A DNA stretch of 64,000 bases from Streptomyces cavernicola (lineage in GTDB: Bacteria > Actinomycetota > Actinomycetes > Streptomycetales > Streptomycetaceae): assembly GCF_029968035.1 (NCBI RefSeq), contig NZ_JASCIQ010000015.1:1-64000 (forward strand), written 5' to 3'. The notes below the pieces were generated by a model, which was not told where the DNA came from, did no database searches, and saw nothing but the letters and a program-made list of their open reading frames with translations. The translations under genes and the position numbers were made by a program. Below, piece by piece: positions 1-9,951 of this stretch (the first letter of the stretch is position 1; each line of letters starts with the position of its first letter).

Positions 1-67
1 AGCCGGGTTCTTCACCAACTGGCCGTATCTGAACACGAGTTGGGGATCGCCCTGGAAGCAAGGCAAG

Positions 68-99
68 GAGGCTCGGCGAACTCTCGCTCGCCGGGCCTC
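68..99. terminator. Possible stem-loop terminator
   Basis: A 12-bp stem with one mismatch (GAGGCTCGGCGA against TCGCCGGGCCTC) encloses an 8-nt loop upstream of the first gene. There is no clear U-tract, which is usual for high-GC actinomycetes. It would end a gene lying to the left of the window. I see no gene in bases 1-217. Confidence 0.35.
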
Positions 100-217
100 T
101 TCGCATACGCGCAGCAGCGCTCACCGAGACATACGCCTCAACTCCCCTCCCCCGTACAACTCTTCAGGTTCACCGGGAGTCAACCCTGGGATTTCCGTAC
201 GTTCTGGAGAGGAACCC

Positions 218-1675
218 ATGTCCCAGCCTCATCACAAGCGCTCTCGTCGTCCGGTCGTCCTGGGCTCCGCTGTCGTCGCGGCCGCCTTGGCCGGTGGCCT
301 GCTCCTGGCTCTGCCCGGCGGTGCGAGCGCTGCCGGGTCGGGGCTCGCCGACGACTTCGACGGTGACGGCTACCGCGATCTGGCGACCGGCGCCCCGGGG
401 GCTGTCGCGGGCGGGAAGGCGAAGGCCGGTGCCGTGGTCGTCAACTACGGCTCGTCGAGCGGGATCAGCTCCGCGCGCCGCAAGGTGACGTCGCAGAGTT
501 CCTCCGGCGTGCCGGGCGCTTCGGAGACCTCGGACCGCTTCGGCACCGAGCTCGCGCACGGCGACCTCAACGACGACGGCTACGGCGATCTCGTCGTGGG
601 CACGCCGTTGGAGGACGTCCCCGGCGACGTCGACCGCGGTGCGGTGACGATCCTGTGGGGCGGCTCGTCCGGGCTTTCGGGCGGCACGACGGTCAGCGAT
701 CCGAACGCCTCGGGCCACGACCGGTTCGGCCAGTCGCTCGCGGTCGGCGACTTCACCGGCGACGGGAAGGCCGATCTGGCGGTCGGCTCCACCGGCAAGG
801 ACGTGTGGGTCTTCAAGGGCGGCTTCACCAAGTCCGGCGGCCCGGCCGGGAAGTTGCGCTTCGACGCGCAGATCGAGGCCGGCGCGTACCCCGACGGCGC
901 CGTGCAGCTGGCCGCCGGGGACTTCGACGACGACGGCACGGACGACGTGGTCGTGGGGTCCTGGGCGGGCAACTTCGTCTACCGGGGCGCCTCGACCGGG
1001 CCCACGCTGCAGACCGAGGCGGGCGAGGGCAACCCGGGCGCGCTCACCGCTGCCGACTTCGACCGCGACGGGCACGACGACCTCGTCGTCGGCTCCGACT
1101 ACGTGTCCGTCACGGACCAGACGGCGAAGGGCGGCTACGCCACCGTGTTCTACGGCGGCACGGCGGGCGTCGACACCGCTCGCAGCGCCGTCTTCAGCCA
1201 GGCCACGGCGGGCGTGCCGGGAACGGACGAGTACCACGACTCCTTCGGCGGCGCACTCGCCACGGGCGACGTCAACGGCGACGGCTACCCGGACCTCGCC
1301 GTCGGCGCGAACTTCGAGACCATCGGTTCGGCGAACACCGCGGGCAACGTGTGGGTGCTGCGCGGCGGCGCCTCCGGCCTGACCGCAACCGGCGCCCAGT
1401 CCTTCAACCAGGGCACCTCAGGCGTTCCGGGCGCCAACGAGTCGTCGGACCTGTTCGGCGACGCCGTCCACCTCGCCGACCACGACAAGGACGGCCGCGC
1501 GGACCTGTCGGTGGGCGCGGCCGGCGAGAACAGCGACGACGGCGCCGTATGGGTTCTGCGCGGGTCCACCGGAGGCATCACGACCACCGAGGCGGTGAGC
1601 TTCGGCGCGACGTCCGTGGGCATCGGGAACTCCGGGGAGGACCCGATGTTCGGGGACGTCATGTCGGGCCACTGA
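218..1675 (+). CDS. Secreted FG-GAP/VCBS repeat protein (integrin alpha-like beta-propeller)
   Basis: The 485-residue product starts with a basic stretch and a hydrophobic core ending near residues 36-39 (GGASAA), a typical Sec signal peptide. Seven calcium-binding loops follow, for example DDFDGDGYRDL, DLNDDGYGDL, DVNGDGYPDL and DHDKDGRADL, spaced about 60 residues apart, which is the pattern of a seven-bladed FG-GAP propeller. The GGAGAGGAA ribosome site 5 bp before ATG 218 supports the start. The protein is expected outside the cell or on the wall. Its ligand cannot be read from sequence. It stands alone, with no enzyme domain. Family assignment is secure, biological role unknown. Confidence 0.9.
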   Translation: MSQPHHKRSRRPVVLGSAVVAAALAGGLLLALPGGASAAGSGLADDFDGDGYRDLATGAPGAVAGGKAKAGAVVVNYGSSSGISSARRKVTSQSSSGVPGASETSDRFGTELAHGDLNDDGYGDLVVGTPLEDVPGDVDRGAVTILWGGSSGLSGGTTVSDPNASGHDRFGQSLAVGDFTGDGKADLAVGSTGKDVWVFKGGFTKSGGPAGKLRFDAQIEAGAYPDGAVQLAAGDFDDDGTDDVVVGSWAGNFVYRGASTGPTLQTEAGEGNPGALTAADFDRDGHDDLVVGSDYVSVTDQTAKGGYATVFYGGTAGVDTARSAVFSQATAGVPGTDEYHDSFGGALATGDVNGDGYPDLAVGANFETIGSANTAGNVWVLRGGASGLTATGAQSFNQGTSGVPGANESSDLFGDAVHLADHDKDGRADLSVGAAGENSDDGAVWVLRGSTGGITTTEAVSFGATSVGIGNSGEDPMFGDVMSGH

Positions 1676-1716
1676 CCCCATGAAATGGCTGGGCGGCCAA
1701 GGGCGTTGAGCACGTC

Positions 1717-2184
1717 ATGACTCAAGGACCGGCACCCCGCCCACTCTCCGACCAAGCCCTCTCCAGCCTGCTCGGCGAGCAGCAGTTCGGCACACTGGCC
1801 ACCGTCAAGCGCAGCGGCCGTCCCCACCTGACCACGATGCTGTACAGCTGGGACCCCGAAGCCCGCGTGGTGCGGTTCTCCACGACGGCCGACCGGGTCA
1901 AGGTCGGGCATCTGCGCCGCAACCCGCGTGCCGCCCTGCACGTGCAGGGCGGCGACGTGTGGTCGTTCGCCGTCGCTGAAGGCGAGGCCGAGGTCTCCGA
2001 GAGCACGACCGCTCCCGGCGACGCCGTCGGGCGGGAACTGCTCGCGATGATCCCGCAAGCCGCGAAGCCGGAGGACGAGGCTGCGTTCCTGGAGCAGCTG
2101 GTCGCCGAGCATCGGGTGGTCATCCGCTTGAAGGTGGACCACCTGTACGGCACGGCGCTCGACGTCGAAGGCAAGAGAGAGTAA
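1717..2184 (+). CDS. PPOX-class F420/FMN-dependent split-barrel oxidoreductase
   Basis: The 155-residue protein fits a single split beta-barrel. The N-terminal part (ALSSLLGEQQFGTLATVKRSGRPHLT, given here by its start and end residues at about 15-40) is the substrate and cofactor entry strand pair of the pyridoxamine-phosphate-oxidase-like family, and RVKVGHLRRNPRAALHV (about 62-78) is the conserved cofactor-phosphate contact region of actinobacterial F420-binding members. Length matches the family. It would be cytosolic and use F420 or FMN to reduce an unknown substrate. The ribosome site is weak. It lies 41 bp after the FG-GAP gene and may share its transcript. Confidence 0.85.
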   Translation: MTQGPAPRPLSDQALSSLLGEQQFGTLATVKRSGRPHLTTMLYSWDPEARVVRFSTTADRVKVGHLRRNPRAALHVQGGDVWSFAVAEGEAEVSESTTAPGDAVGRELLAMIPQAAKPEDEAAFLEQLVAEHRVVIRLKVDHLYGTALDVEGKRE

Positions 2185-2231
2185 GCCCTGGGCTCAACTC
2201 GACGTGCTGCAGGGGCTGTTCGCCCGGTGCC

Positions 2232-2891
2232 CTACGTGGGGCCTGGCTGCAACTCTTCGACGATCCCCTTGTCCAACGCCGCCCGCACCAGCGCCGAGGC
2301 CAGCTCCGCGTCCGCCGCTCCCGTCCCCTCGGCCAGCCGCCGGAGTTCGACCGTCTTCCGCGGCAGCCCCAGACGCTCCGCCCCCTGCATCGCCTTCGCG
2401 TCCACGTAGGGCCCGAACTCCGGCCACACGTCCTGGACTTCGCGCAGGAAGATGGCCGCGCCGACCGCACCGATGCCCGGCAACTCCTGGAGGAGTGCGC
2501 GGAGTTCGTCCGCGTCGCCGTCCGCCTGTTCCCGCATCTTCCGCAGGTCTCCGCCCCAGCGGTCGAGGAGCAGGTCGGCGGCGTCGCCGAGCTGGGTGGC
2601 GGTGCGTTCGTCGTAGCGGCGGTAGCCGCCCTCGCCGAGGGCGTCGACGCGCTGCTGCCACGTGGACCCGGACATGCTGCTCGCGTCGCGCAGGCCCGCC
2701 TCGTACAGCGTCCGCGAGGTGGCGACGGCGACGGAGGCGCGGATACGTGCGCTGAGCAGATGCGCGAGCACCAGCGTGCGGTAGAGCGGCTGCGGAGTGT
2801 CCCTCAGGCGGATACCGGCCTCGGCCGCATAGGTCTGCCCGTGTTCCCGCAGCAGTTCCCGCAGGACTTTCCGGTTCTTTTCGTCGCTCAT
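2232..2891 (-). CDS. HhH-motif DNA glycosylase/endonuclease III-like protein
   Basis: The 219-residue product contains the helix-hairpin-helix LPGIGAVGAAIFLREVQ near residues 139-155, which binds the DNA backbone in endonuclease III/HhH-GPD enzymes, followed by an Asp-bearing segment (PYVDAKAMQG). The early part (LYRTLVLAHLLSARI) matches the helical glycosylase core. I see no four-cysteine iron-sulfur loop at the C terminus, so it belongs to a cluster-less subgroup. Expected role is base excision on cytosolic DNA, but substrate and lyase activity are not readable. It is transcribed alone, convergent to the PPOX gene. Confidence 0.75.
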   Translation of the reverse strand: MSDEKNRKVLRELLREHGQTYAAEAGIRLRDTPQPLYRTLVLAHLLSARIRASVAVATSRTLYEAGLRDASSMSGSTWQQRVDALGEGGYRRYDERTATQLGDAADLLLDRWGGDLRKMREQADGDADELRALLQELPGIGAVGAAIFLREVQDVWPEFGPYVDAKAMQGAERLGLPRKTVELRRLAEGTGAADAELASALVRAALDKGIVEELQPGPT

Positions 2892-2980
2892 GGTGACCGC
2901 TGCTCCTCGACTGCTTCTCTGCGCGACGGGTGCCCAGGCCCGCCCGTTTCATGTCCGCCGCACGGAGAACCCGGAAAGGC

Positions 2981-3141
2981 ATGGCTGAGGACGAACCGCT
3001 GGACGGCTACCGCAAGAAGCGCGGCCCCCGACCCGCGACGGCATGCATCGCCACCCCCGCTACCTGGCCCTCCGCGACGACAAGCCGACGACCGACGTCG
3101 TACGGGAACGGCCCCGCAAGCCGGACGACAGCGGCGGGTGA
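2981..3141 (+). pseudogene. Relic of a LigD-like DNA ligase, internally deleted and frameshifted
   Basis: ATG 2981 opens with MAEDEPLDGYRKKRG, which resembles the N-terminal LxxYRxKRD stretch of the LigD 3'-phosphoesterase region. About 40 bp later another frame (3031-3141) reads DGMHRHPRYLALRDDKPTTD and then ends VVRERPRKPDDSGG and stop, which resembles the C-terminal end of ATP-dependent ligase (HPxxxxLRxDKxxxxVVRE). The two parts are out of frame with each other and everything between the two domain ends is missing. I infer a decayed non-homologous end-joining ligase gene. Resemblance is from memory of the family, so confidence is modest. Confidence 0.4.
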
Positions 3142-3205
3142 GCCATGGACCGCCGAAGCGGCAACAGGCGCTGGGCGTACGGCAGTTGCCGTCGGCGGCC
3201 GGGGT

Positions 3206-3379
3206 TCAGTTCTCGCTGAGTACGACGTTGCCGTCGTCTCCCGGGCGTCCCTGCAGGCTGTCTCCGTCGGCCCTCGCGCGGACCGGGGCACGCGTCGGGT
3301 CTCTGCGCAATCGGCGTGCGATGGCCCAGCCCGTCTCCGGCTGCTGAACGCGAGCTGTTCTCTTGGGCGTTGTGGCCAC
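3206..3379 (-). CDS. Possible small protein of unknown function
   Basis: GTG 3379 is preceded at 8 bp by a clean GGAGG and opens a 57-codon frame beginning MATTPKRTARVQQPETGWAI and ending DDGNVVLSEN. It is basic and charged, with no signal peptide or membrane segment. Third-position GC is only moderately high, which weakens the case. It fills most of the 364-bp gap between the ligase relic and the phosphatase gene, where I see nothing else. I do not recognise the family. Confidence 0.3.
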   Translation of the reverse strand: MATTPKRTARVQQPETGWAIARRLRRDPTRAPVRARADGDSLQGRPGDDGNVVLSEN

Positions 3380-3505
3380 GGCGGACAACCTCCGTCTTCA
3401 TCCAGGTGTTCACGTCGGGAACGCACCTCAGGGCACGTCCTCAGGTAACCGGCGACAGACGCCGCAAACATGCACGGCCCGAGCGTGGGGTGCACGCCTG
3501 CCGGG

Positions 3506-4849
3506 TCAGCCGAGTTCCTCGGCGGTGGGGGTGATGCGGGCGGCGAGGAGGGCGACGTCGTCCTCGAACGTGCCGCTGCGGGCCTGCACGAGTGCGTCGA
3601 CGAGGTCGGGCAGGGGGCGGTCCGCGTACGCGGCGGCGACGCCGGCTGCCTTGTCCATGCCTGCGCCCAGGCACTCGCCTCGCTGTTCGACCAGGCCGTC
3701 CGTGTGCAGGACGAGGGCACTGCCGGGCGGGAGGTGTTCCTCGTGGTCCGGTCGGAGAACGGCCAGGTCGACGCCCAGGGGTGGGCCGATGTCGGCGTGC
3801 AGGTAGCGGGCCCGATGCTCCGGGGTGACCAGGAGCGGCGGCAGGTGGCCGGCGCTGGCCCACTGCAGGCGGCGGCCGGCCCCCTCGGGTTCGAGGCGGG
3901 CGACGACGACCGTGGCCATGGGGCCGCCGTGCAGTTCGTGCAGGACGAGGTCGAGGCGGTGCAGGATGCGGCTGGGCGGCTCCTGCTCGTCGAACGCGAT
4001 GACGCGGAGCATGTTGCTGATCTGGCTCATCACGGTCGCGGCGGGGATGCCGTGCCCCATGACGTCGCCGAGCAGCAGGCACGGGACGCGGTCGGGCAGG
4101 TGGATGAAGTCGTACCAGTCCCCGCCGATCCGCGGCACCTCGGTGGAGGGCTGGTAGCGCGCATGCAGCTCAAGCCCGTCCAGGCGCGGCATCTCGGGGA
4201 GCAGCCGCCGCTGGAACTCCTCGGTGGCCTGGCGCAGCTGCTCGTACAGGCGGGCGTTCTCGATGGCCACGCCCGCCGCGCTGGCCAGGGCGGTGACCGC
4301 GGCCTCGTCGTCGTCCGTGAACGCCCCGCCGCCGGTCTTGTCCGCCAGATACAGGTTTCCGTACACGGTGCTGCTCGCCCGGATCGGGACAAGCAGCGAG
4401 CCCGGATCGCCTTCGGGGAAACCGGTCGCCCGGGGGTGGTCCGTCGGGGCCTCCAGGTGTACGGGCCGGGGCTCGCGGGCGAGAGCGCCCAGCAGAGCCG
4501 TGCCCTGCAGGAGGGCGCCGCCGCCGGGTCGGGCGGTCGGATCCGTCCCGGCGCTCACGCCCGTCCCCGCCCCGGATGTGATCACGCTGAACTCGCCGTC
4601 GTCGCCGAGCACCCCCAGGGCGGCGTAGCGGGCGTCGACCAGCTGTCGCGCCGTATCGATGATCTTGTGGAGGACCAGGTCGAGCTCCAGCTCGCGGCTG
4701 ATCAGAAGGACCGCGTCGAGGAGGTCCTTCATCCGCCCGTGCTCCCGGGCGATCTGCTGCAGCCCCTCTTCGAGCTGGTCCAGGTTCTCCTGTCCCGGAC
4801 TCTTCGCGGAAGGGACCGGTTCGCCTCGGCTCCTGCTGTCCTGGCTCAT
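3506..4849 (-). CDS. GAF-domain PP2C/SpoIIE-type serine/threonine phosphatase
   Basis: The 447-residue protein has a helical start (residues 20-45), a GAF sensor domain (about 48-200, ELDLVLHKIIDTARQLVDARYAALGVLGDDGEF being its start) and a C-terminal SpoIIE/PP2C phosphatase domain (about 235-440). Metal-binding signatures are GGDWYDF, LLLGDVMGHG and VLHTDGL. Such proteins dephosphorylate anti-anti-sigma factors and so adjust stress sigma factors. The GAF domain probably senses a small molecule or redox state. No anti-sigma or STAS partner is adjacent, so its partner is unknown. It is followed at 27 bp by the stop side of the P5C dehydrogenase gene, in the same direction. Confidence 0.92.
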   Translation of the reverse strand: MSQDSRSRGEPVPSAKSPGQENLDQLEEGLQQIAREHGRMKDLLDAVLLISRELELDLVLHKIIDTARQLVDARYAALGVLGDDGEFSVITSGAGTGVSAGTDPTARPGGGALLQGTALLGALAREPRPVHLEAPTDHPRATGFPEGDPGSLLVPIRASSTVYGNLYLADKTGGGAFTDDDEAAVTALASAAGVAIENARLYEQLRQATEEFQRRLLPEMPRLDGLELHARYQPSTEVPRIGGDWYDFIHLPDRVPCLLLGDVMGHGIPAATVMSQISNMLRVIAFDEQEPPSRILHRLDLVLHELHGGPMATVVVARLEPEGAGRRLQWASAGHLPPLLVTPEHRARYLHADIGPPLGVDLAVLRPDHEEHLPPGSALVLHTDGLVEQRGECLGAGMDKAAGVAAAYADRPLPDLVDALVQARSGTFEDDVALLAARITPTAEELG

Positions 4850-4876
4850 CGCACCGCCCTTCTACGCACCCGGGCC

Positions 4877-6514
<1,638 letters not shown>

Positions 6515-6694
6515 GAGGTCCTCCTTGGGACGGTCGACCGAGAGCTCGGTCGTCGCGGCGGCCAAGGCCGGGAGGGGGGCGTCGGCAGGCGTCGGCAGGG
6601 ATGAGCCGTGTCGGCGTCCGCCTCTGTCAGGACCAGCATGGCAGCCTCCGAGCGGGCGCGCCGGAGCCTCGCCGAGCCCTGTGCGCACCGCCCC

Positions 6695-6742
6695 GCACCG
6701 CCTCATCGCCGCACCGCCTCATCGCCGCATCGCCGCATCGCC
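6695..6742. repeat. Short tandem repeat in a 550-bp gene-free stretch
   Basis: Two copies of a 16-bp unit (GCACCGCCTCATCGCC) are followed by two copies of its 8-bp derivative (GCATCGCC). The surrounding 6515-7064 interval holds no gene I can support. The right part (about 6830-6940) can be read on the plus strand as RELAQAVEEFVPPTGRRQAT and may be a worn relic, but I do not recognise it. Confidence 0.7.
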
Positions 6743-7064
6743 GCCTCCCGTGGCCCGGTCCGGCCTGGCGCGGCCCGGTCCTGGCCCGGCGCCTGGCCCC
6801 GGCCCTGACCCCGCGAACGCGAACTCGCCCAGGCCGTCGAGGAGTTCGTCCCGCCCACGGGCCGTAGGCAGGCGACCGACAGGGGGTACGGCCACCGGGC
6901 GCAGTACGGCGGGTTCCTCGCCGGGCGTACGAGGCGTCGGGACTGCCCCGTCGTGCCAGTCAGCGTTTCAGGGACTCGCTCAGGCCTGGGCCTCAACCCT
7001 GCCGAATCGACCCGCGATCCGAGCCGTGACCTGGTCGAACATCGCCCGCCACGAGATCGCGAAA

Positions 7065-7568
7065 TCAGAACGGATTACCAGGAGTCCCGTCGCCCTCGAC
7101 ATTGGCCACCATCTTGCGCAGTACCTTCAGCGCGGCCACGTACTCCTCGTCGCTGATGCCCTTGTGGACCACGGCGCGCACCTCGGTCGCCAGCTCACGG
7201 AGCCGCACTCTGGCGGCCTCCCCGGCAGCTGTGAGATGCAGGCGCTGCCCGTCATCGATCCGGAGCCATTCGCGGTGGAGCAACTGGTCGACGACCCTGG
7301 CGATCTCGTACGGCCCGTCGGCAAGGTGCGTCAGCCGAGCGACGACCTCCTCACAACTCGGCGCCGTGGGGCCGCCGTTCACGCAGTTGAGTACCCAGTA
7401 CTGCGGCTGCGTGACGTCGATCTTGGCCATGGCGTCACGCAGATGCCGGGTGACGGTTGTATGGGTCAGGCCGCACCAGTAGCCGACCGGCTGAGTGGCC
7501 AGCATGTCATCGGTGGCGGCCGGGTTCGCCGGCGCCTGATCGGTGGTGGTTCCGGTCGCTGATTCCAT
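7065..7568 (-). CDS. MarR-family transcriptional regulator
   Basis: The 167-residue protein has a winged-helix MarR core: QPQYWVLNCVNGG, EEVVARLTHLADGPYEIARV as the helix-turn-helix and DGQRLHLTAAGEAARVRLRE as the wing. I place the start at ATG 7568 because the upstream ATG at 7604 would run through the shared control region. It is divergent from a second MarR gene with 65 bp between the starts, so each may control the other. Inducer and targets are unknown, and the adjacent hydrolase is an obvious candidate. Confidence 0.8.
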   Translation of the reverse strand: MESATGTTTDQAPANPAATDDMLATQPVGYWCGLTHTTVTRHLRDAMAKIDVTQPQYWVLNCVNGGPTAPSCEEVVARLTHLADGPYEIARVVDQLLHREWLRIDDGQRLHLTAAGEAARVRLRELATEVRAVVHKGISDEEYVAALKVLRKMVANVEGDGTPGNPF

Positions 7569-7607
7569 GATCGCGACGCTACATTCCCCCGGCGAACTGA
7601 ACAAGTA

Positions 7608-7637
7608 GACACTGAAGGTGTCATGATGGCATCATGA
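7608..7637. promoter_or_regulatory. Two abutting palindromes, putative MarR operators
   Basis: GACAC-TGAAG-GTGTC (7608-7622) overlaps by two bases a perfect 17-bp palindrome TCATGATG-G-CATCATGA (7621-7637). The second one covers the ATG (7634-7636) of the plus-strand MarR gene. MarR dimers bind palindromes of this size, so binding here could block both divergent promoters or translation start. The assignment to these two MarR proteins is inferred from position. Confidence 0.6.
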
Positions 7638-8146
7638 GTGACGTTGAGCACGCGACGGATGAGCCCCCGTTGGGGCCTCTTCTGTACGAAGTGATCCGGG
7701 GTCTGTGGCCGCTGCACCGTACGGTCGTGCGCGCTGTGGAGCGAGAGCTGACGGGCACGGGGATGACAGCCGGTCAGCATGCGGTGATGGACGAATTGCG
7801 CAGGTGCGGCCCCCGGACGGTTCCTCAACTGGCCCGCCTGCTGGGCCTGGACCGGCAGCCGGTCCAGCGCCTTGTGAACGATGCGACAGCCCTGGGGCTG
7901 GCGGAGAGCGGCCCGAATCCGGAGCACCGGCGCTCGCGCCTGATCCGGCTCACTCCGAAAGGGGAAGCCACCATCAGGGGAATCCAGGAAGCCGAGGAAA
8001 CCGAACTGCGGCGCCGGCTGTCCGATCTCACCGCCGATGACGTCACGACGGCCCTGCACGTACTCCGGCGCCTTGGCGAGGAGTTCAAGGACCTCGCACA
8101 GGATGCCCCGCCACAACGTACGGATCGAGGAGACGACCCACGATGA
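7634..8146 (+). CDS. MarR-family transcriptional regulator
   Basis: The 170-residue protein has the MarR winged helix: MTAGQHAVMDELRRCG, TVPQLARLLGLDRQPVQRLV as the recognition helix pair (about residues 64-83) and the wing NPEHRRSRLIRLTPKGEATI. Its stop overlaps the ATG of the alpha/beta hydrolase by four bases (ATGA), so the two are translationally coupled and the hydrolase is the likely target or effector-processing enzyme. The start codon lies inside a perfect palindrome, suggesting autorepression. Confidence 0.85.
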   Translation: MSDVEHATDEPPLGPLLYEVIRGLWPLHRTVVRAVERELTGTGMTAGQHAVMDELRRCGPRTVPQLARLLGLDRQPVQRLVNDATALGLAESGPNPEHRRSRLIRLTPKGEATIRGIQEAEETELRRRLSDLTADDVTTALHVLRRLGEEFKDLAQDAPPQRTDRGDDPR

Positions 8147-9000
8147 CGCATGCGCGGACACACGCCGTCACAGCCGCCACCGTGCCCGTCGAGGCGGGCG
8201 AACTCTTCTACGAGTCGGCCGGCGGAGGACCCCCCGTCGTACTGCTCCACGGCGGCATGCTCGACCTGCACATGTGGGACGAGCAGTTCTCGTGGCTCGC
8301 GGCCCTGGGGTACCGCGTCATCCGCTATGACGCCCGCGGCCACGGGCGCTCCTCCACCGTGGCTGGGGACTACGCCCACCATGACGATCTACGCGATCTG
8401 CTCATCCACCTCGATGTCCCCTGTGCCACGCTCGTTGGGCTTTCCCTCGGGGCGCGGACCGCCGTCGATACGGCGATAGCTCATCCGGAGTCTGTGTCGG
8501 CACTGGTCCTTGCCTCGCCCGGGGTGAGCGGCCGGCCCTTCACCGACCCCTACGTCGCGCACCACACCGCACAGCAGATGGCCGCGGTGGGCGACCCGGA
8601 CGGGGACGGCGGTGCGGAGCGGTTCGTGGAGCATTTTCTCCGGATGTGGGTGGACGGGCCGTACCGCGAACCGTCCCAGGTCAGCCTCGAACTGCGCGAG
8701 CGGATGCGTGTGTCGGCGTCCACCAATGTCGTGCGGCACGCCCGCGGGCTCGGGGCTGGGATACCGAGAGAAGTCGGTGCGGCGGACCGGCTGGCCGCCA
8801 TCGGCGTGCCCACCCTGGTTCTCGATGGAGAGCTCGACAGCAGTGACATCTCGTCGAACGCTCAGGCCATCGTCCAAACCGTTCCCGATGCCAGGCACCA
8901 ACGGTTCGCCTCGGCAGCCCACATGGTCAACCTCGAGAGCAAGGAACTCTTCAACCTCGCGGTCAAATCCTTCCTCGTGTCCACGACTGACCTCAACTGA
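8143..9000 (+). CDS. Alpha/beta-fold hydrolase
   Basis: The 285-residue protein carries the alpha/beta hydrolase marks: oxyanion segment LLHGGML, YDARGHGRS, nucleophile elbow GLSLGA (Ser near residue 102), acid loop VLDGELDSSD and catalytic His in SAAHMVNLE near the C terminus. The triad is complete. Related proteins include esterases, haloperoxidase-like enzymes and 3-oxoadipate enol-lactonases, and the substrate is not readable. It is coupled to the upstream MarR gene, which suggests a small aromatic or ester compound acts as both inducer and substrate. Confidence 0.88.
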   Translation: MTHARTHAVTAATVPVEAGELFYESAGGGPPVVLLHGGMLDLHMWDEQFSWLAALGYRVIRYDARGHGRSSTVAGDYAHHDDLRDLLIHLDVPCATLVGLSLGARTAVDTAIAHPESVSALVLASPGVSGRPFTDPYVAHHTAQQMAAVGDPDGDGGAERFVEHFLRMWVDGPYREPSQVSLELRERMRVSASTNVVRHARGLGAGIPREVGAADRLAAIGVPTLVLDGELDSSDISSNAQAIVQTVPDARHQRFASAAHMVNLESKELFNLAVKSFLVSTTDLN

Positions 9001-9206
9001 GCACGTTCACCTGTACCGGCGGAGCACATTCAGGGGTACGCCGACAGCATTCACTGCAACTCGTCCTGAGATCAACGGGCCTGACCGCAACGGGCCATAA
9101 GCGCCCCGCACGCGCCTTTCGTCCACGCACCGTCCGTGCACGCGCGTTCCGTGCACGCCCCTTTACGGGCCCCTTCCGGGGCAATCTCGCCCTGGAGGCC
9201 GGCCGA

Positions 9207-9815
9207 GTGCTTCGCTACGATCGCCTCGCCATGAATTTCCCGAGCGATCCCGCGAGGCCCCCGGCCGGGGTGATCCGGGTGCCGGTGCGCGTGCCGCGTC
9301 CCTCGCCCATGGCGTTCGCCAAGGCCGTCTGGGGGTTCGCCGGCGGTGCCACCGGAGACGCCTTCACGAAGCGCCTTCGCCGCGCTGCGCGTCACCCCGA
9401 CCCGGACCCGTCGCTGGGCATCGACGCCATGACCTTCGCGCCGCTCGCCCTGCGGGAGACCGGCGCTGCGTACTTCTTCGACGAGCACGGCGTGCGCTTG
9501 GAGGGCAGCTCCGAAATCTCCCTCGCGGTGTCCTGGTGCGAAGTGAACCGCGTGGCACTGCAGGTGCAGCACTCCCAGTTCCTCGGCCTGAAAATGCTGC
9601 GGCTGCTCCTGTGGCCGACGTGCCCCCAATCCTTCCTTGCCGCCCATCCGGGGAGCGCGCCTGCCTGGGACGCGGCACTCGGGGCTTGCGCGTTGGCGGT
9701 GGTCAAGGCCACCACCGTCCCGCAGGATTCCATCGAACTGGCCCTGGCCGGACTGGACTTCGCGGGGGCGGCGCGGTTCGACGGGCGGGTGGAGGAGATC
9801 CCGCCCGCCGGGTGA
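9207..9815 (+). CDS. Hypothetical protein
   Basis: The 202-residue product starts at GTG 9207, chosen because a GGAGG lies 8 bp upstream; ATG 9231 is the alternative. It has a proline-rich start, an Arg/His-rich stretch (TKRLRRAARHPDPDPSLGID) and a mixed alpha/beta body without membrane segments or motifs I recognise. The upstream gap (9001-9206) contains short imperfect CGTGCACGCGC-like repeats. No operon partner. Confidence 0.6.
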   Translation: MLRYDRLAMNFPSDPARPPAGVIRVPVRVPRPSPMAFAKAVWGFAGGATGDAFTKRLRRAARHPDPDPSLGIDAMTFAPLALRETGAAYFFDEHGVRLEGSSEISLAVSWCEVNRVALQVQHSQFLGLKMLRLLLWPTCPQSFLAAHPGSAPAWDAALGACALAVVKATTVPQDSIELALAGLDFAGAARFDGRVEEIPPAG

Positions 9816-9857
9816 GTCAGGTCGGACCTCGCGCCCCGGGGACAGCACATGCCTGCT

Positions 9858-9947
9858 CTCCTCCAGCTCCTCCAGCTCCTTCAGCTCCTTCAGGTGCTCC
9901 AGGTCCTCCAGGTCCTCCAGGTCCTCCAGGTCCTCCAGGTCCTCCAG
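9858..9947. repeat. 9-bp minisatellite, 10 copies
   Basis: Ten consecutive 9-bp units run from CTCCTCCAG through CTCCTTCAG to GTCCTCCAG, the last five identical. It fills the space between two convergent genes and ends 4 bp before the stop of the minus-strand gene. On the plus strand it would spell LLQLLQ/VLQVLQ, but that frame has no other coding support. Confidence 0.9.
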
Positions 9948-9951
9948 GAGC

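Noticed and set aside
170..1237. Long minus-strand open frame opposite the FG-GAP gene
   Set aside because: It is the complement of a well-supported gene with a signal peptide and repeated calcium loops; the minus-strand product is Arg/Val/Ala-rich without domains.
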